This document shows positions 1 to 8,861 of a stretch of 64,000 bases of DNA, piece after piece. The notes beneath the pieces were generated by a model, which was not told the DNA's origin, did no database searches, and worked only from the letters and a program-made list of their open reading frames with translations. Source of the DNA: JACKEQ01 sp041389565 (GTDB lineage: Bacteria; Myxococcota_A; UBA796; GCA-2862545). Location of the stretch: contig JAWKRP010000033.1 in assembly GCA_041389565.1 (NCBI GenBank), forward strand, positions 29,113 to 93,112, written 5' to 3'. The translations under genes were made by a program, and so were the position numbers. Position 1 is the stretch's first letter. Every line of letters begins with the position of its first letter.

Positions 1-236
1 AGCGGGTCGCGGTCGAGGTAGCGCTGGACCTGCGTCGACAGCGTCTCGAGCTCGCGCTCCACCTTCACCATGCCCGCGTTGTGGGCCGTCTGGACGAGCG
101 CCGACAGCTCCGTGACCGTCGCGGACGACAGGCGTGCGAGGCCCTGCTGGCCGAGCCGGAAGAGCACCCGGTCGACCCGCGCCACGCCCTCGCCGAGCCG
201 TTCGCGCTTGGTCTCGGCCGTGCGCGAGAGCGTCAC
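1..236 (-). CDS. Partial helical protein at the end of the MoxR/VWA operon (3' end outside window)
   Basis: A GTG start at 236 overlaps the TGA of the upstream TerB-like gene (GTGA), and the frame stays open to the window edge, giving the first 78 residues. The visible part is Arg/Glu/Leu-rich and reads as helix or coiled coil (VTLSRTAETKRERL at the start). The four-base overlap shows that it belongs to the same leftward transcript as the VWA, DUF5682 and MoxR genes. Related operons often end with a SWIM-zinc-finger or other accessory gene, but no cysteine motif is visible here, so the identity is left open. Confidence 0.6.
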   Translation of the reverse strand, partial: MTLSRTAETKRERLGEGVARVDRVLFRLGQQGLARLSSATVTELSALVQTAHNAGMVKVERELETLSTQVQRYLDRDP

Positions 237-664
237 GGGGCCTCCGTGTCCTCCGGGTCGCCGAGGTCGAGCTCACCGACGTGGTGCGACCCCTCGAGGG
301 CGTCGTGCAGGCGCTCGAGCGGCAGACCGAGCAGGTTGGCAGCGGCCTGGAGCTGCACGGCCTCGGTGCTCTCGAAGTGCCCGTCGGCCATCGCGGAGTC
401 GAAGAAGGTGAGCGCGAGCTCCACCTTCTGGTCCTGATCGAGCTCGGCGGGGAGCCGCATCAGCGCCTCGGACAGGAGGTCGCGGTAGCGATCGGTGAGG
501 CGGTGCCCGTCGTCGACGAGCCCGTGCCCCTGTAGCGTGGCGAGCGGGAAGCGGTCTTGCACCCAGTCGATCTCGAGCGCATCGATGTGCTCGTCGGCCC
601 GCATGATCTGGTCGACCACGTGGAACGAGAACACCAGCCGCAGGATCTCCAGATCCGTGTCCAT
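233..664 (-). CDS. TerB-like all-alpha protein
   Basis: A 143-residue soluble protein with no signal peptide. Two acidic helical motifs resemble the TerB (tellurite-resistance B) metal-binding fold: RADEHIDALEIDWVQ near residues 23-37 and FFDSAMADGHFESTEA near 88-103. TerB-like domains are thought to bind divalent metal and often accompany MoxR/VWA systems. It lies 38 bp after the VWA gene and overlaps the next gene by 4 bp, so it is probably co-transcribed with both. The ATG at 664 opens the frame. The family assignment rests on motif pattern only. Confidence 0.65.
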   Translation of the reverse strand: MDTDLEILRLVFSFHVVDQIMRADEHIDALEIDWVQDRFPLATLQGHGLVDDGHRLTDRYRDLLSEALMRLPAELDQDQKVELALTFFDSAMADGHFESTEAVQLQAAANLLGLPLERLHDALEGSHHVGELDLGDPEDTEAP

Positions 665-702
665 CTTCCCTCCGTGCGAGACCCTATCTCAGCGAAGGGG
701 GG

Positions 703-1896
703 TCAGCCCTTGAGGATCCGGCCGACGTGCTCCGCCAGCCGACGTGGGGTGAGCGCGCCCACGAACCAACCGCGATCCGCGAGCTCGCGGGCGAACTGCG
801 CGTCGTGCACGGGCGTACCGCTGCTGTCGAGCGCACACAGCCCGATCCCGCGCACCCCGGCGGCCGAGAGCTCCTCGCAGTGCCCGAGGATCTCGGCGCG
901 GTCGCCCCACACGTAGAAGTCCGACAGGAGCACGTACAGGGTGCGCGCAGGCTCGGTGACGAGCGCGCTGCAGTACTGGAGCGCGGGCAGCATGTCGGTG
1001 CCGCCACCGAGCTGCACGTTCATCAGGATCTCGAGGGGATCGCGGACGTGCTCGCTCATGTCGACGATGCGGTGGTCCCACAGCACGAGGTTCACGGTGA
1101 CGCTCGGCAGCCCCGCGAAGATGCCCGCCATCACGGCACTGTGGATGAGGCTGTCGGTCATCGAGCCCGACTGATCGACGCTGATCACGATGCGCCAGCG
1201 CGAGCGGTCCTGCGCACGGTTCCGGTAGTCGATCCGGTCGGCGACCAGGCGCTGGGTCTCGGTGTCGTAGTTCTTGAGGTTCCGCCGGATGGTGCGGGTC
1301 CAGTCGACGTTGCGGAAGCTGCGCACGGCCGGGCCTCCCGCGGGCCTCACCGGACCGGTGAGCGCAGGCTGGCAGTCGGTCTCGAGCTCCGCCCGGATGC
1401 GGTCGACGATCTCGCGCACGCGCGCCCGGGCGATCTCGAGCACCGGGCCCTTCATGAGGTGCTTGAACTGGACGATGGCCTTGAGCAGGTCGGTGGACGG
1501 CTCGGCTCGCGCCAGGATCTCGGGGTCGGTGACGAGCTCGGTGAGGCCGTACCGATGGAGGGCGTCGCGCTCGAGGACCTCCGCGGCCTCGCGCGGGAAC
1601 AGGTCGCGCACGCCCGAGAGCCATGCGGGGATGGTGAGGCCGGCCCCGCTCCCGCGGGCTGCCTGGCGGTGCGAGCGCTTCGCGAACTCGCGGTCGTAGA
1701 TGAAGTCGAGGACCTTCTCGAGCTCGTCGGCCTGGTTCATGGCGTGCTCGAGGTCGGGCGGAGGCACCCCTCCCCCGTCGGCGTCGGGACGGCCCATCCC
1801 GGACACGGGCAGCGCGTCGGCCCCGTGCCGGCCGAGCAGGAGGCGCCACCGCATGGCGCGGTCGATGCGCGGGTCGACCTCGAACTCGTCGGTCAT
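703..1896 (-). CDS. VWA (CoxE-type) domain protein
   Basis: A 397-residue cytoplasmic protein. The C-terminal half is a von Willebrand A domain with an intact MIDAS: DQSGS at residues 241-245 and a downstream GGGTD supplying the threonine. The N-terminal half (about 50-200) is helical, as in CoxE-like proteins. These proteins pair with MoxR AAA ATPases, and the ATPase is thought to remodel or load the VWA partner in a metal-dependent way. The partner is encoded about 3 kb upstream in the same operon. The ATG at 1896 overlaps the upstream stop by 4 bp (ATGA), which fixes the start. Confidence 0.85.
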   Translation of the reverse strand: MTDEFEVDPRIDRAMRWRLLLGRHGADALPVSGMGRPDADGGGVPPPDLEHAMNQADELEKVLDFIYDREFAKRSHRQAARGSGAGLTIPAWLSGVRDLFPREAAEVLERDALHRYGLTELVTDPEILARAEPSTDLLKAIVQFKHLMKGPVLEIARARVREIVDRIRAELETDCQPALTGPVRPAGGPAVRSFRNVDWTRTIRRNLKNYDTETQRLVADRIDYRNRAQDRSRWRIVISVDQSGSMTDSLIHSAVMAGIFAGLPSVTVNLVLWDHRIVDMSEHVRDPLEILMNVQLGGGTDMLPALQYCSALVTEPARTLYVLLSDFYVWGDRAEILGHCEELSAAGVRGIGLCALDSSGTPVHDAQFARELADRGWFVGALTPRRLAEHVGRILKG

Positions 1897-2606
1897 TCGG
1901 AGGGCTTCGCGTCCCCTTCCCCGTCAGCGGACTCCTCGGGCTCGGGCTCGGGCTCCGGTCCGAGCAGCTCGTACCGCTTGCGGATGGGCAGGGGCTTCGG
2001 GACCCAGGCGCGGATCACGTCGGTGCTCACATAGGGGAACTGCGGTGGACGCTCGGGCGCGTCGCCCGTGCTCGACACCCACATCTGCACGAGGAACCAG
2101 TCGCGCGCGTTGGCGGCCTTCTCGGGATCATCGGGGATCCACGCCCACACCGGCACCCACATGTCGTTGGGGAGCTTGCGGTGCGACTCGAGCAGCACCT
2201 CGCCGTGCCCGTTCCAGTCGAACCCCACGCACACCTGCTTCGTGATGCCACCCCGCTCCGACAGCGAGTGCAGGTAGAACAGGCGCTCGTTCGGGCACGC
2301 CTTGCCCTCCTTCGTGAGGCCCACGGACAGGAGGATGGGGTCGAACGCCCGCGGGGTGTCGATGCGGTAGACGTGCCCCCAGTCGATGTCGGCGGTGTGC
2401 ATGCTGAAGTACAGCTTGCCGGGCGGCGCGATGGCGATGCCCCAGGTCGGCCGCTCGTCGTCGGGCGGCACGCTGCGCACCCCTTCGACACACGACCGGG
2501 CGTCGGGCGGCGGGTCGACCTGGAAGTCGCAGGAGAGCTCACGGTCGTAGAGGCGCTGGATTCCGCTGTCGGTCGCGAAGGCGGTCAGCGCGAGGAGTGT
2601 CCACAT
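1893..2606 (-). CDS. Secreted hypothetical protein embedded in the MoxR/VWA operon
   Basis: 237 residues beginning MWTLLALTAFATDSG, a short signal peptide probably cleaved after ALTAFA. The body has several Trp/Pro-rich beta-type segments and four or five cysteines that could form disulfides outside the cytoplasm. The tail is a run of Pro-Glu repeats (GPEPEPEPEE). I recognise no family. It sits between DUF5682 (9 bp upstream) and VWA (4-bp overlap). An exported protein inside an otherwise cytoplasmic MoxR/VWA cluster suggests either that the system acts on the envelope or that an unrelated gene was inserted. Confidence 0.7.
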   Translation of the reverse strand: MWTLLALTAFATDSGIQRLYDRELSCDFQVDPPPDARSCVEGVRSVPPDDERPTWGIAIAPPGKLYFSMHTADIDWGHVYRIDTPRAFDPILLSVGLTKEGKACPNERLFYLHSLSERGGITKQVCVGFDWNGHGEVLLESHRKLPNDMWVPVWAWIPDDPEKAANARDWFLVQMWVSSTGDAPERPPQFPYVSTDVIRAWVPKPLPIRKRYELLGPEPEPEPEESADGEGDAKPSE

Positions 2607-2615
2607 GGCGGTAGC

Positions 2616-5057
2616 CTACCCCGAGGGTTCGTCCATCCAACCCGCGAGCACCCCATTCACCCTCCGATCGGCTGCGAGAACGAGCGCGCGTAGCCCGTCG
2701 GGCACGGGCTGGTCGGGATCCGCGACCTCAGACAGCCCGATGCGGGCGGCCACGCGCACCCCGATCGCGTCCAGCTCGCTCGGGATGAACTGTGTGAACG
2801 CGCGGCGCAGGTCGGGCAGGATCGACCGGAACGTGTCCCAGTCGAGCTGCGCCAGCACGCCATCGACGGCCTCGAGCATGCGCCTGCCGCCGAGCATCAC
2901 GGACTTCCCGGCGGTGAACAGGCCCTCGAGGAACCGCCCGGCGTCGCGAGCCCCGGAGCCCGCGAGGATCCGCTCGAGCTCGCGCGCGACGTCGGACTCC
3001 CGGCGCCGGCCGAGCCCGTACAGCACGCCCAGCACGGCCCCGCGGAACCCGGGGTGCACCTCCTCGCCCACCAGCACGCGCTCCAGCTGCTCCGCGAGCA
3101 TGACGGCGTCGAGCGGACGCGGCTCGAAGCCCAGCGCCATCCGGACGAGGTCCTGCAAACGCTCGACGTGGAGCTTCACCTGGTCGTCTTCGAGCGTGGT
3201 GGGGATCTGGAGCACGGCGGCCGTGTACGTGGCCTCGATCGTGTCGAGCAGCCGGTCGACGCCGTGGGTCGCGAGGCCCTCACGGAGCTCGTACAGCAGC
3301 TGGAAATCGAGCAGCGCCCGTGTGAGCGACAGGAACCGGCGATCCTCGGTGAGGGCGTCCTCCACGGCCGTGAGCACGGTCTCGAACAGGTCGAGCAGTA
3401 TCATGCGCGCCGTGGACAGCAGGATCCCGGTGGTCTCCGCCGCATCGCCCTTCGCCGCTTCGACCGCTTCGCGGATGGCCGTGGTGGCGACCTCTTCGAG
3501 CGTGCTCCCGCGGTCGGCGAGCTCGATGAGCCGGTCGTCGACCTCCTCGGTCCACCGGATGCCCCAGGTCTCGGCGATCAGGTGCAGGTTCTCGCCCGTG
3601 ATGGGGTCGGGGCCCTTGAAGTGCGCGTCGTCCGAGCCCCACCCGCCCTTCTTGTCGGCGCTCGCGAACATCGGGATGTCGAGGAAGTCGCACTGGTGGA
3701 GGAACGCGGACTTCCGACGGTGGTTCGCGTGCTTTCCGAGGTCGCAGCGCACGACCTTGTGCTCGCCCGACACGTCGATCCGGTGCTCGCGGGCGGCTTC
3801 GTAGTACGCCCCCAGCAGGGGCGCCTTGCCGGCACGCTCCGTGACCCGGCCGAGCCGCGAGCCCACGAGGACCCGGCGCGCATACGGCTCGAGCACGATG
3901 CCGGCCGTGCCCGCCTCGCCCTTCACGTAGGCCATCTGCATCGCGTCCAGCACGTCCTGGCGCGTGGGGTGCCCGTTGTCGCGGAGCTGGGCGAGGTTGC
4001 GCGCGACGGCCCAGGCCCCCACGGCGTCCGCGGTGCTCACGGGCTGACCGTCCGCACGAGCGAGCCGCATCACGTCGACGAGGAGCGAACGCGCGGCGGT
4101 CTCGAACGGAGCGGGGTCGCCGAGCTCGACGGCGTCCCACACGGCCCTGCCGTACGCGGGCTGCCGATTCTGCCCGTACAGACGGGCCAGCGCGGGGTAG
4201 CTGTGCGCGCAGAGCAGCGTGGTGGTGTCGCGATCGGCCTTCGCCTTCGCACGCCGGCCCTTCGTGAACGGCAGCGCGACACTGTGGAACGCGCCGGTGA
4301 CCACGACGATCCAGCCCTCGTGGCGCTTGCGGGCCTGCTCGACGTGCCACGCCATGTGGGCCTCGCGCAGGTTCGTGCCGTCTTCCTCGAAGCTCTCGGG
4401 ACGCCCGACGTGCCGCGTGCACCACGCGAACAACAGCACGGCGCGCATGAAGTCGACCGTGTCGCTGTGGAGCCCGCGCACCTCGAAGCTGGCCTCCCAG
4501 AACTCGTCGAAGTGGCGCCGCCGCTGGCGTGTCCGGAGCGCCTCGAAGTACGCGCTCTCCGCGAGCCGGCGGTCGGACACCGCGTCGCTCACGAGCCCCC
4601 GCCGGGCGTGGTCGAACGGGATGGTGGCGGGCAGCGGAGCGTCGATGAACGCGAGCTCGGCGCCCACCTTCGCACCCTCGACCAGCGCGACGTGCTCGGG
4701 GCTGTACGCCACGAACGGCCACCAGCCCCGGTACCGCACGGGCACGTCTTCGCTCGGCGACAGCACGCCGTTCAGGCCGTGGGTGTTCCGGCGGTCGACC
4801 CACGTGGACAGGATCGACACGGGAGGCTCGGTCTCCGGGTCGACCAGCGCGTCGATCCACGGGGTCGCGTCATCGGGGCCCTCGACGAGCACGGCGTCGG
4901 GCTGCAGCGCCCGGATGACCTCGCGCACGTGGAAGGCGCAGCTCGGCGAGTAGTGCCGCACGGGGAAATAGCAGATGCGGTCGGCCTCCAGCACGGCGGA
5001 CACGCCGTCTGCGGGCTCCATGTCCTCCGGCGCCACGTTCCGACCGCGCTTCCCCAC
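2616..5057 (-). CDS. DUF5682-type protein
   Basis: About 813 residues. The N-terminal signature fits DUF5682: FPVRHYSPSCAFHVREVIR near residues 31-49, then VLVEGPDD about 15 residues on. These proteins have a ChaN/TraB-like N-terminal region and a long helical C-terminal part, and are usually encoded with a MoxR ATPase and a VWA protein, as here. Biochemical function is unknown. The start is uncertain: GTG at 5057 lies 4 bp after the MoxR stop with a GGAG about 10 bases upstream; GTG at 5036 and ATG at 5021 are alternatives. It follows the MoxR gene directly in the same transcript. Confidence 0.8.
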   Translation of the reverse strand: MGKRGRNVAPEDMEPADGVSAVLEADRICYFPVRHYSPSCAFHVREVIRALQPDAVLVEGPDDATPWIDALVDPETEPPVSILSTWVDRRNTHGLNGVLSPSEDVPVRYRGWWPFVAYSPEHVALVEGAKVGAELAFIDAPLPATIPFDHARRGLVSDAVSDRRLAESAYFEALRTRQRRRHFDEFWEASFEVRGLHSDTVDFMRAVLLFAWCTRHVGRPESFEEDGTNLREAHMAWHVEQARKRHEGWIVVVTGAFHSVALPFTKGRRAKAKADRDTTTLLCAHSYPALARLYGQNRQPAYGRAVWDAVELGDPAPFETAARSLLVDVMRLARADGQPVSTADAVGAWAVARNLAQLRDNGHPTRQDVLDAMQMAYVKGEAGTAGIVLEPYARRVLVGSRLGRVTERAGKAPLLGAYYEAAREHRIDVSGEHKVVRCDLGKHANHRRKSAFLHQCDFLDIPMFASADKKGGWGSDDAHFKGPDPITGENLHLIAETWGIRWTEEVDDRLIELADRGSTLEEVATTAIREAVEAAKGDAAETTGILLSTARMILLDLFETVLTAVEDALTEDRRFLSLTRALLDFQLLYELREGLATHGVDRLLDTIEATYTAAVLQIPTTLEDDQVKLHVERLQDLVRMALGFEPRPLDAVMLAEQLERVLVGEEVHPGFRGAVLGVLYGLGRRRESDVARELERILAGSGARDAGRFLEGLFTAGKSVMLGGRRMLEAVDGVLAQLDWDTFRSILPDLRRAFTQFIPSELDAIGVRVAARIGLSEVADPDQPVPDGLRALVLAADRRVNGVLAGWMDEPSG

Positions 5058-5061
5058 GGGG

Positions 5062-6195
5062 TCAGGACTCCAGGAGCCTGCGGGCGGCCCAGTAGTCGGC
5101 CCACCGGCCGACCTCGCGCCTCGCACGGGGCTTCACGGCGACCTCCCAGTAGTTCCGCAGGACCGCCAGATTGTCGGTGTTGTCCTTCACGGCCGTGCCG
5201 GCGAGGTGCATCACGAGGTGCTCGGGCTCGACCACGCCCTCCGCGAAGAACCCCGCGTGCAGGGCGCTGTGGAGCCCGACGCTCACGGCCTCGGCGGTGC
5301 TCATCACAGTGCTCGCGCGGTCGACCTTCACGCCATCCACCGTGCGGCCGGCCCGGATCTCGTGGAACGTCGTGACGAGCAGCTCGAGCACGTCGTCGGC
5401 CAGCACCGGCGCGGCGTCGCCCTGACCGCTCGCGCGCACGGCTTCGTCGACCTGGCCGCGCACGATGCGCATCTCCTCGCCGAGATCATCGACCGGAGGC
5501 ACCGTCTCGAAGTTGAACCGGCGCTTGAGGGCCGCGCTCATCTCGTTGACGCCGCGGTCGCGGGTGTTCGCGGTGGCGATGATGTTGAAGCCCCGCCGGG
5601 CGCGGACCACTCCGTCGTCGCCGGGCAGCTCGGGCACGACGATGACCTTGTCGGACATCGCCATGAGCAGGGTGTCCTGCACCTCGTGGGGAGCGCGCGT
5701 GATCTCCTCGAACCGCACGACCCGGCCGGTCATCATGCCCGTGTACATGGGCGCCGGCACGAGCGCTTCGGGGGAGGGGCCGCGCGCGAGCAGGAGCGCG
5801 TAGTTCCAGGAGTACTTGATCTGGTCTTCCGTGAGCCCGGCGCTGCCCTGCACGGTGAGGGTGCTGGTGCCGCTGATGCCGGCCGCCAGATGCTCCGAGA
5901 GCCAGCTCTTCGCCGTGCCGGGCTCTCCGATGAGCAGCAGCCCACGGTCGGACGCGAGCGTGACGATCGAGCGCTGCACGAGCACGTCGTGGCCGAAGAA
6001 CTTGCGCTCGATCACGACTTCCGACCCGTCGGGATGGGGCAGCGCGCGCCCACCGCTCCCGAGCACGAAGGTCTCGACGGCCCGCGGAGACCGCATCCAG
6101 CCGGCTGGCTTCGCGTGGGTGTCGTTGTGGTCGAGGGCCTCGAGCTCCCGCTGGCACCGGAGCTCGGCCGGCAGCCGGACGAGGTCGGAGCTCAC
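5062..6195 (-). CDS. MoxR-family AAA+ ATPase
   Basis: 377 residues. Walker A is GEPGTAKS at residues 90-97. A Walker-B-like RFEEI and the sensor/arginine-finger region with ATANTRDRGVNEM follow, in MoxR order. The C-terminal third is the helical lid. MoxR ATPases act as chaperones that insert cofactors or remodel VWA-domain partners; the likely partner is the VWA protein in the same operon. The GTG start at 6195 overlaps the TGA of the PEBP-like gene (GTGA), so a longer reading of the frame upstream is antisense to PEBP codons and is rejected. Confidence 0.88.
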   Translation of the reverse strand: MSSDLVRLPAELRCQRELEALDHNDTHAKPAGWMRSPRAVETFVLGSGGRALPHPDGSEVVIERKFFGHDVLVQRSIVTLASDRGLLLIGEPGTAKSWLSEHLAAGISGTSTLTVQGSAGLTEDQIKYSWNYALLLARGPSPEALVPAPMYTGMMTGRVVRFEEITRAPHEVQDTLLMAMSDKVIVVPELPGDDGVVRARRGFNIIATANTRDRGVNEMSAALKRRFNFETVPPVDDLGEEMRIVRGQVDEAVRASGQGDAAPVLADDVLELLVTTFHEIRAGRTVDGVKVDRASTVMSTAEAVSVGLHSALHAGFFAEGVVEPEHLVMHLAGTAVKDNTDNLAVLRNYWEVAVKPRARREVGRWADYWAARRLLES

Positions 6196-6827
6196 TGCTG
6201 GGGCCCCCGGAGGTGGCACATGCGGGCGGGGTCGGCGACCTTGTGGTCCTGCGCGAAGCCCACGATCTGGCTGAACTGGTTCGAGGGCTGCCCGGTGGGC
6301 GGCTGGGGCACGGGACCGTCGACCGCCCACAGGCGCCAGCGGTACTTGTGCACACTGCCCGGGCAGCTGCCGAGGTAGCCCTCGTAGCCGAAGCCGTTCG
6401 TGGCCTCTCCAGCGCCCGCAGGCGGCGTGTTCGTGATGAGCTCCCCCGAGATCCCGGCGGCGAGACCGGTCTCGCTCACGGGGATGTCGTAGATCGCCCA
6501 GTGCGGGAAGTCGCCGGCATCGGGGTCGTCGAACACGAGCACGAGGTGCGTGGCCCCGGCGGGCACGCCCTCCCACACGAGCTGCGGGTTCGAGCCGCTG
6601 CACATGTACTCGGCGGGGAGCCAGAACTCACACTCGTCTTCGCGCGGCATGCCGGCGCTGGACGCGAGGTCGGGTGAGGACAGCGCGAACGGCACGAAGT
6701 CGGTGTCGACATCCGTGTCGGTGTCGGTATCCGCGTCGGTGTCGGTGTCGGCATCGGACTCGGCGTCCACATCGGGCTCGCCGTTCTTGCAGGCGATGAA
6801 GACGAGCGTACAGAGCCACCAGCGCAT
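6192..6827 (-). CDS. PEBP/YbhB-like lipoprotein
   Basis: 211 residues. A lipoprotein signal with lipobox FIAC (Cys13) is followed by an Asp/Thr/Ala linker of about 25 residues and then a phosphatidylethanolamine-binding-protein fold. The family hallmarks are FDDPDAGDFPHWAIYDIP and YRWRLWAVD. Bacterial PEBP-like proteins bind small anionic ligands, and their role is unclear. Lipidation plus a flexible acidic linker suggests display on an outer membrane or the cell surface. It overlaps the MoxR start by 4 bp and follows the histidine kinase by 29 bp on the same strand. Confidence 0.82.
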   Translation of the reverse strand: MRWWLCTLVFIACKNGEPDVDAESDADTDTDADTDTDTDVDTDFVPFALSSPDLASSAGMPREDECEFWLPAEYMCSGSNPQLVWEGVPAGATHLVLVFDDPDAGDFPHWAIYDIPVSETGLAAGISGELITNTPPAGAGEATNGFGYEGYLGSCPGSVHKYRWRLWAVDGPVPQPPTGQPSNQFSQIVGFAQDHKVADPARMCHLRGPQQ

Positions 6828-6856
6828 GTCGACCTCCGTGCGGGACTCCTAAGCGA

Positions 6857-8842
6857 TCAGGCCGGCAGGTGCTCGCGCAGCACGCGCGCGAGGGCGTCGA
6901 GGCTCAGCGGCTTGTCGAGGTGCGCCGCCATGCCCGCAGCCAGACACTCCTCGCGCTGCTCTTCGAGGTTCGAAGCCGATAGCGCCACGATCACCGGCGG
7001 GCTCTCCATGGTGGTGAGGATGGCGCGTGCGGCCTCGATCCCGGACATCCCGGGCATCATGACGTCCATCAGCACGAGGTCGAACGCCCCCGTGGCCGCT
7101 TGCTCGATGGCGGCTTCCCCACTGTCGACCGAGGCGACGACCAGACCGAGCCGCTCCACCATGAGGGACGCGATCTGGCAGTTCACCGGGCTGTCGTCGA
7201 CCACGAGCACGCGAGCGTGCCCGAGGGGCTGCGGGGTGGGCGCGGACGGGAGCGACGGGCCCTCGAGCAGGACGCGCAGCGCGTCACGGCGTGCCGGCTC
7301 GAACAGGAGGTCGGTGAGGCCGAGCTCACGGGCGCGTGGCCGCACGTCGCGGTCGGCGACGGACGTGAGCAGCACCCGCGGGACCCCCGGATAGCGCACC
7401 TTCGCCCGCTGGATGACATCCGACAGCCGCGGATGTCGTGCCGCGAAGACCACGAGGCTGGGCTCGGGACCGCTGGCCGTCGGCGCGACACAGCCGATGC
7501 CCAGGCTCCGCGCGGCCGTGACGAACGTGGGGGGCACGGGATCGGCATCGAACAGCACCGCGTGCCGGGTGACCGGCGTCGTCCGCCCTCCCCCGTCCAC
7601 GAGCGGAACGGTGAACACGAACGTCGACCCGAGCCCGGCCGAGCTCGACGCCTTCACGTCCCCGCCCATCCGCCGCGCGAGCCGCCGGGAGAGCGCCAGC
7701 CCCAGCCCCGACCCGCCCGGGCCGCCCGCATCCCCCTGCCAGAACGGCTCGAACAGCATGCGCATCGTCTCGGCGTCCATGCCATCGCCCGTGTCGCGCA
7801 CCGCGAACGCGATCCGCCCGTCTGCATCGGACCCCGCGCGCGACACCCCCACGACCACGGACCCCTGGTGGGTGTGCTTCACCGCATTGCCGACGAGGTT
7901 CACGAGCACCTGACGCACCCGGATGGGGTCGCCGACGAACGTGGTGGGCACGTCGTCGTCGATGTGGGACGAGATGCGGATGTCGCGGTCCCAGGCGATC
8001 ACGGCGAACAGGTCGAGGGTGTCTTCGAGCACGTCGAGGAGCTCGAACCGCACCTCCACGAGCTCGAGTGCGTCCGCGTCGAGCCGGGCGAGGTCGAGCA
8101 CGCGATTCACGACCTCCACGAGCCCGTCGGCCGACTGACGGATCACGCGCACGGCCTCCCGCTGCTGGGGGTCGAGGTCGCTGTCGATCAGCACGTCGGC
8201 CATGCCGATCGCCCCGTGCAGCGGCGTGCGGATCTCGTGGCTCATGCGCCACAGGAAGCGCAGGCGCTCGTCGGCGGAGTCGACCGCCTGGTCACGGGCC
8301 CGCGCGAGGGCGTGGTGCGCTTCGTCCCACGAGAAGCGGGCCGACACGGCGATCGCCCCGAGGAGGAGCACGGCACCGGCGTCGAAGAACGCATCGAGCG
8401 CGGTGGCGTCGGCGAGCACGGGGACCGGCGCGACGCGCTCGATGACGTGCAGGCCGAGGACGGCCGCGATGCACACGAGCATCCAGAGCACCGCCTGCAC
8501 GAAGCCCTCGTTGTACGCCGCGATCGCAGGCATGACCACGAGGAACACCGTGAGGCCGGAGCTCCCCATGCCCGTGACGAGCGATGCGACGAAGATCAGG
8601 GCCGTTCCGGCGCCCATGCACGCGCCGATGACGACGCGCGCGCTCCGTGGATACCGGCGGATCGCGAGCGTGCCCGCGAGCGCGACCCCGCACCACGCGC
8701 CCGACAGGACGCACATCAGCGGAGATCCGAGCAGCGCCCACAACCCGACGAACGCCCCGGCCACCGCCCCGCTGACGAACAGGTAGGTGGTGAACCCCGA
8801 CACGTCGGGGGTTCCGGGGCCGTTCGTGTGCATCTTCTCCAC
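6857..8842 (-). CDS. Membrane-bound hybrid sensor histidine kinase
   Basis: 661 residues. About six transmembrane helices occupy residues 17-170 with no large periplasmic loop, so it probably senses within the membrane. HisKA has WRMSHEIRTPLHG with His202. HATPase_c has an N box (NLVGNAVKHT) and G boxes (DTGDGMD, GGSGLGLA). A degenerate receiver-like stretch lacking a clear acidic pocket covers about 420-530. The C-terminal receiver is complete (VVDDSP and LVLMDVMMPG). No partner regulator is adjacent. It could be the first gene of the leftward PEBP/MoxR operon (29-bp gap). The lipoprotein at 8862 is divergent, with 19 bp between the starts. Confidence 0.9.
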   Translation of the reverse strand: MEKMHTNGPGTPDVSGFTTYLFVSGAVAGAFVGLWALLGSPLMCVLSGAWCGVALAGTLAIRRYPRSARVVIGACMGAGTALIFVASLVTGMGSSGLTVFLVVMPAIAAYNEGFVQAVLWMLVCIAAVLGLHVIERVAPVPVLADATALDAFFDAGAVLLLGAIAVSARFSWDEAHHALARARDQAVDSADERLRFLWRMSHEIRTPLHGAIGMADVLIDSDLDPQQREAVRVIRQSADGLVEVVNRVLDLARLDADALELVEVRFELLDVLEDTLDLFAVIAWDRDIRISSHIDDDVPTTFVGDPIRVRQVLVNLVGNAVKHTHQGSVVVGVSRAGSDADGRIAFAVRDTGDGMDAETMRMLFEPFWQGDAGGPGGSGLGLALSRRLARRMGGDVKASSSAGLGSTFVFTVPLVDGGGRTTPVTRHAVLFDADPVPPTFVTAARSLGIGCVAPTASGPEPSLVVFAARHPRLSDVIQRAKVRYPGVPRVLLTSVADRDVRPRARELGLTDLLFEPARRDALRVLLEGPSLPSAPTPQPLGHARVLVVDDSPVNCQIASLMVERLGLVVASVDSGEAAIEQAATGAFDLVLMDVMMPGMSGIEAARAILTTMESPPVIVALSASNLEEQREECLAAGMAAHLDKPLSLDALARVLREHLPA

Positions 8843-8861
8843 GCGAGGCTATCGTGCCCGC

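Noticed and set aside
3054..5375. 773-residue open frame on the plus strand opposite the DUF5682 gene
   Set aside because: Antisense shadow: His/Arg/Glu-rich composition caused by GC-rich third positions, and the opposite strand has a clear conserved protein.
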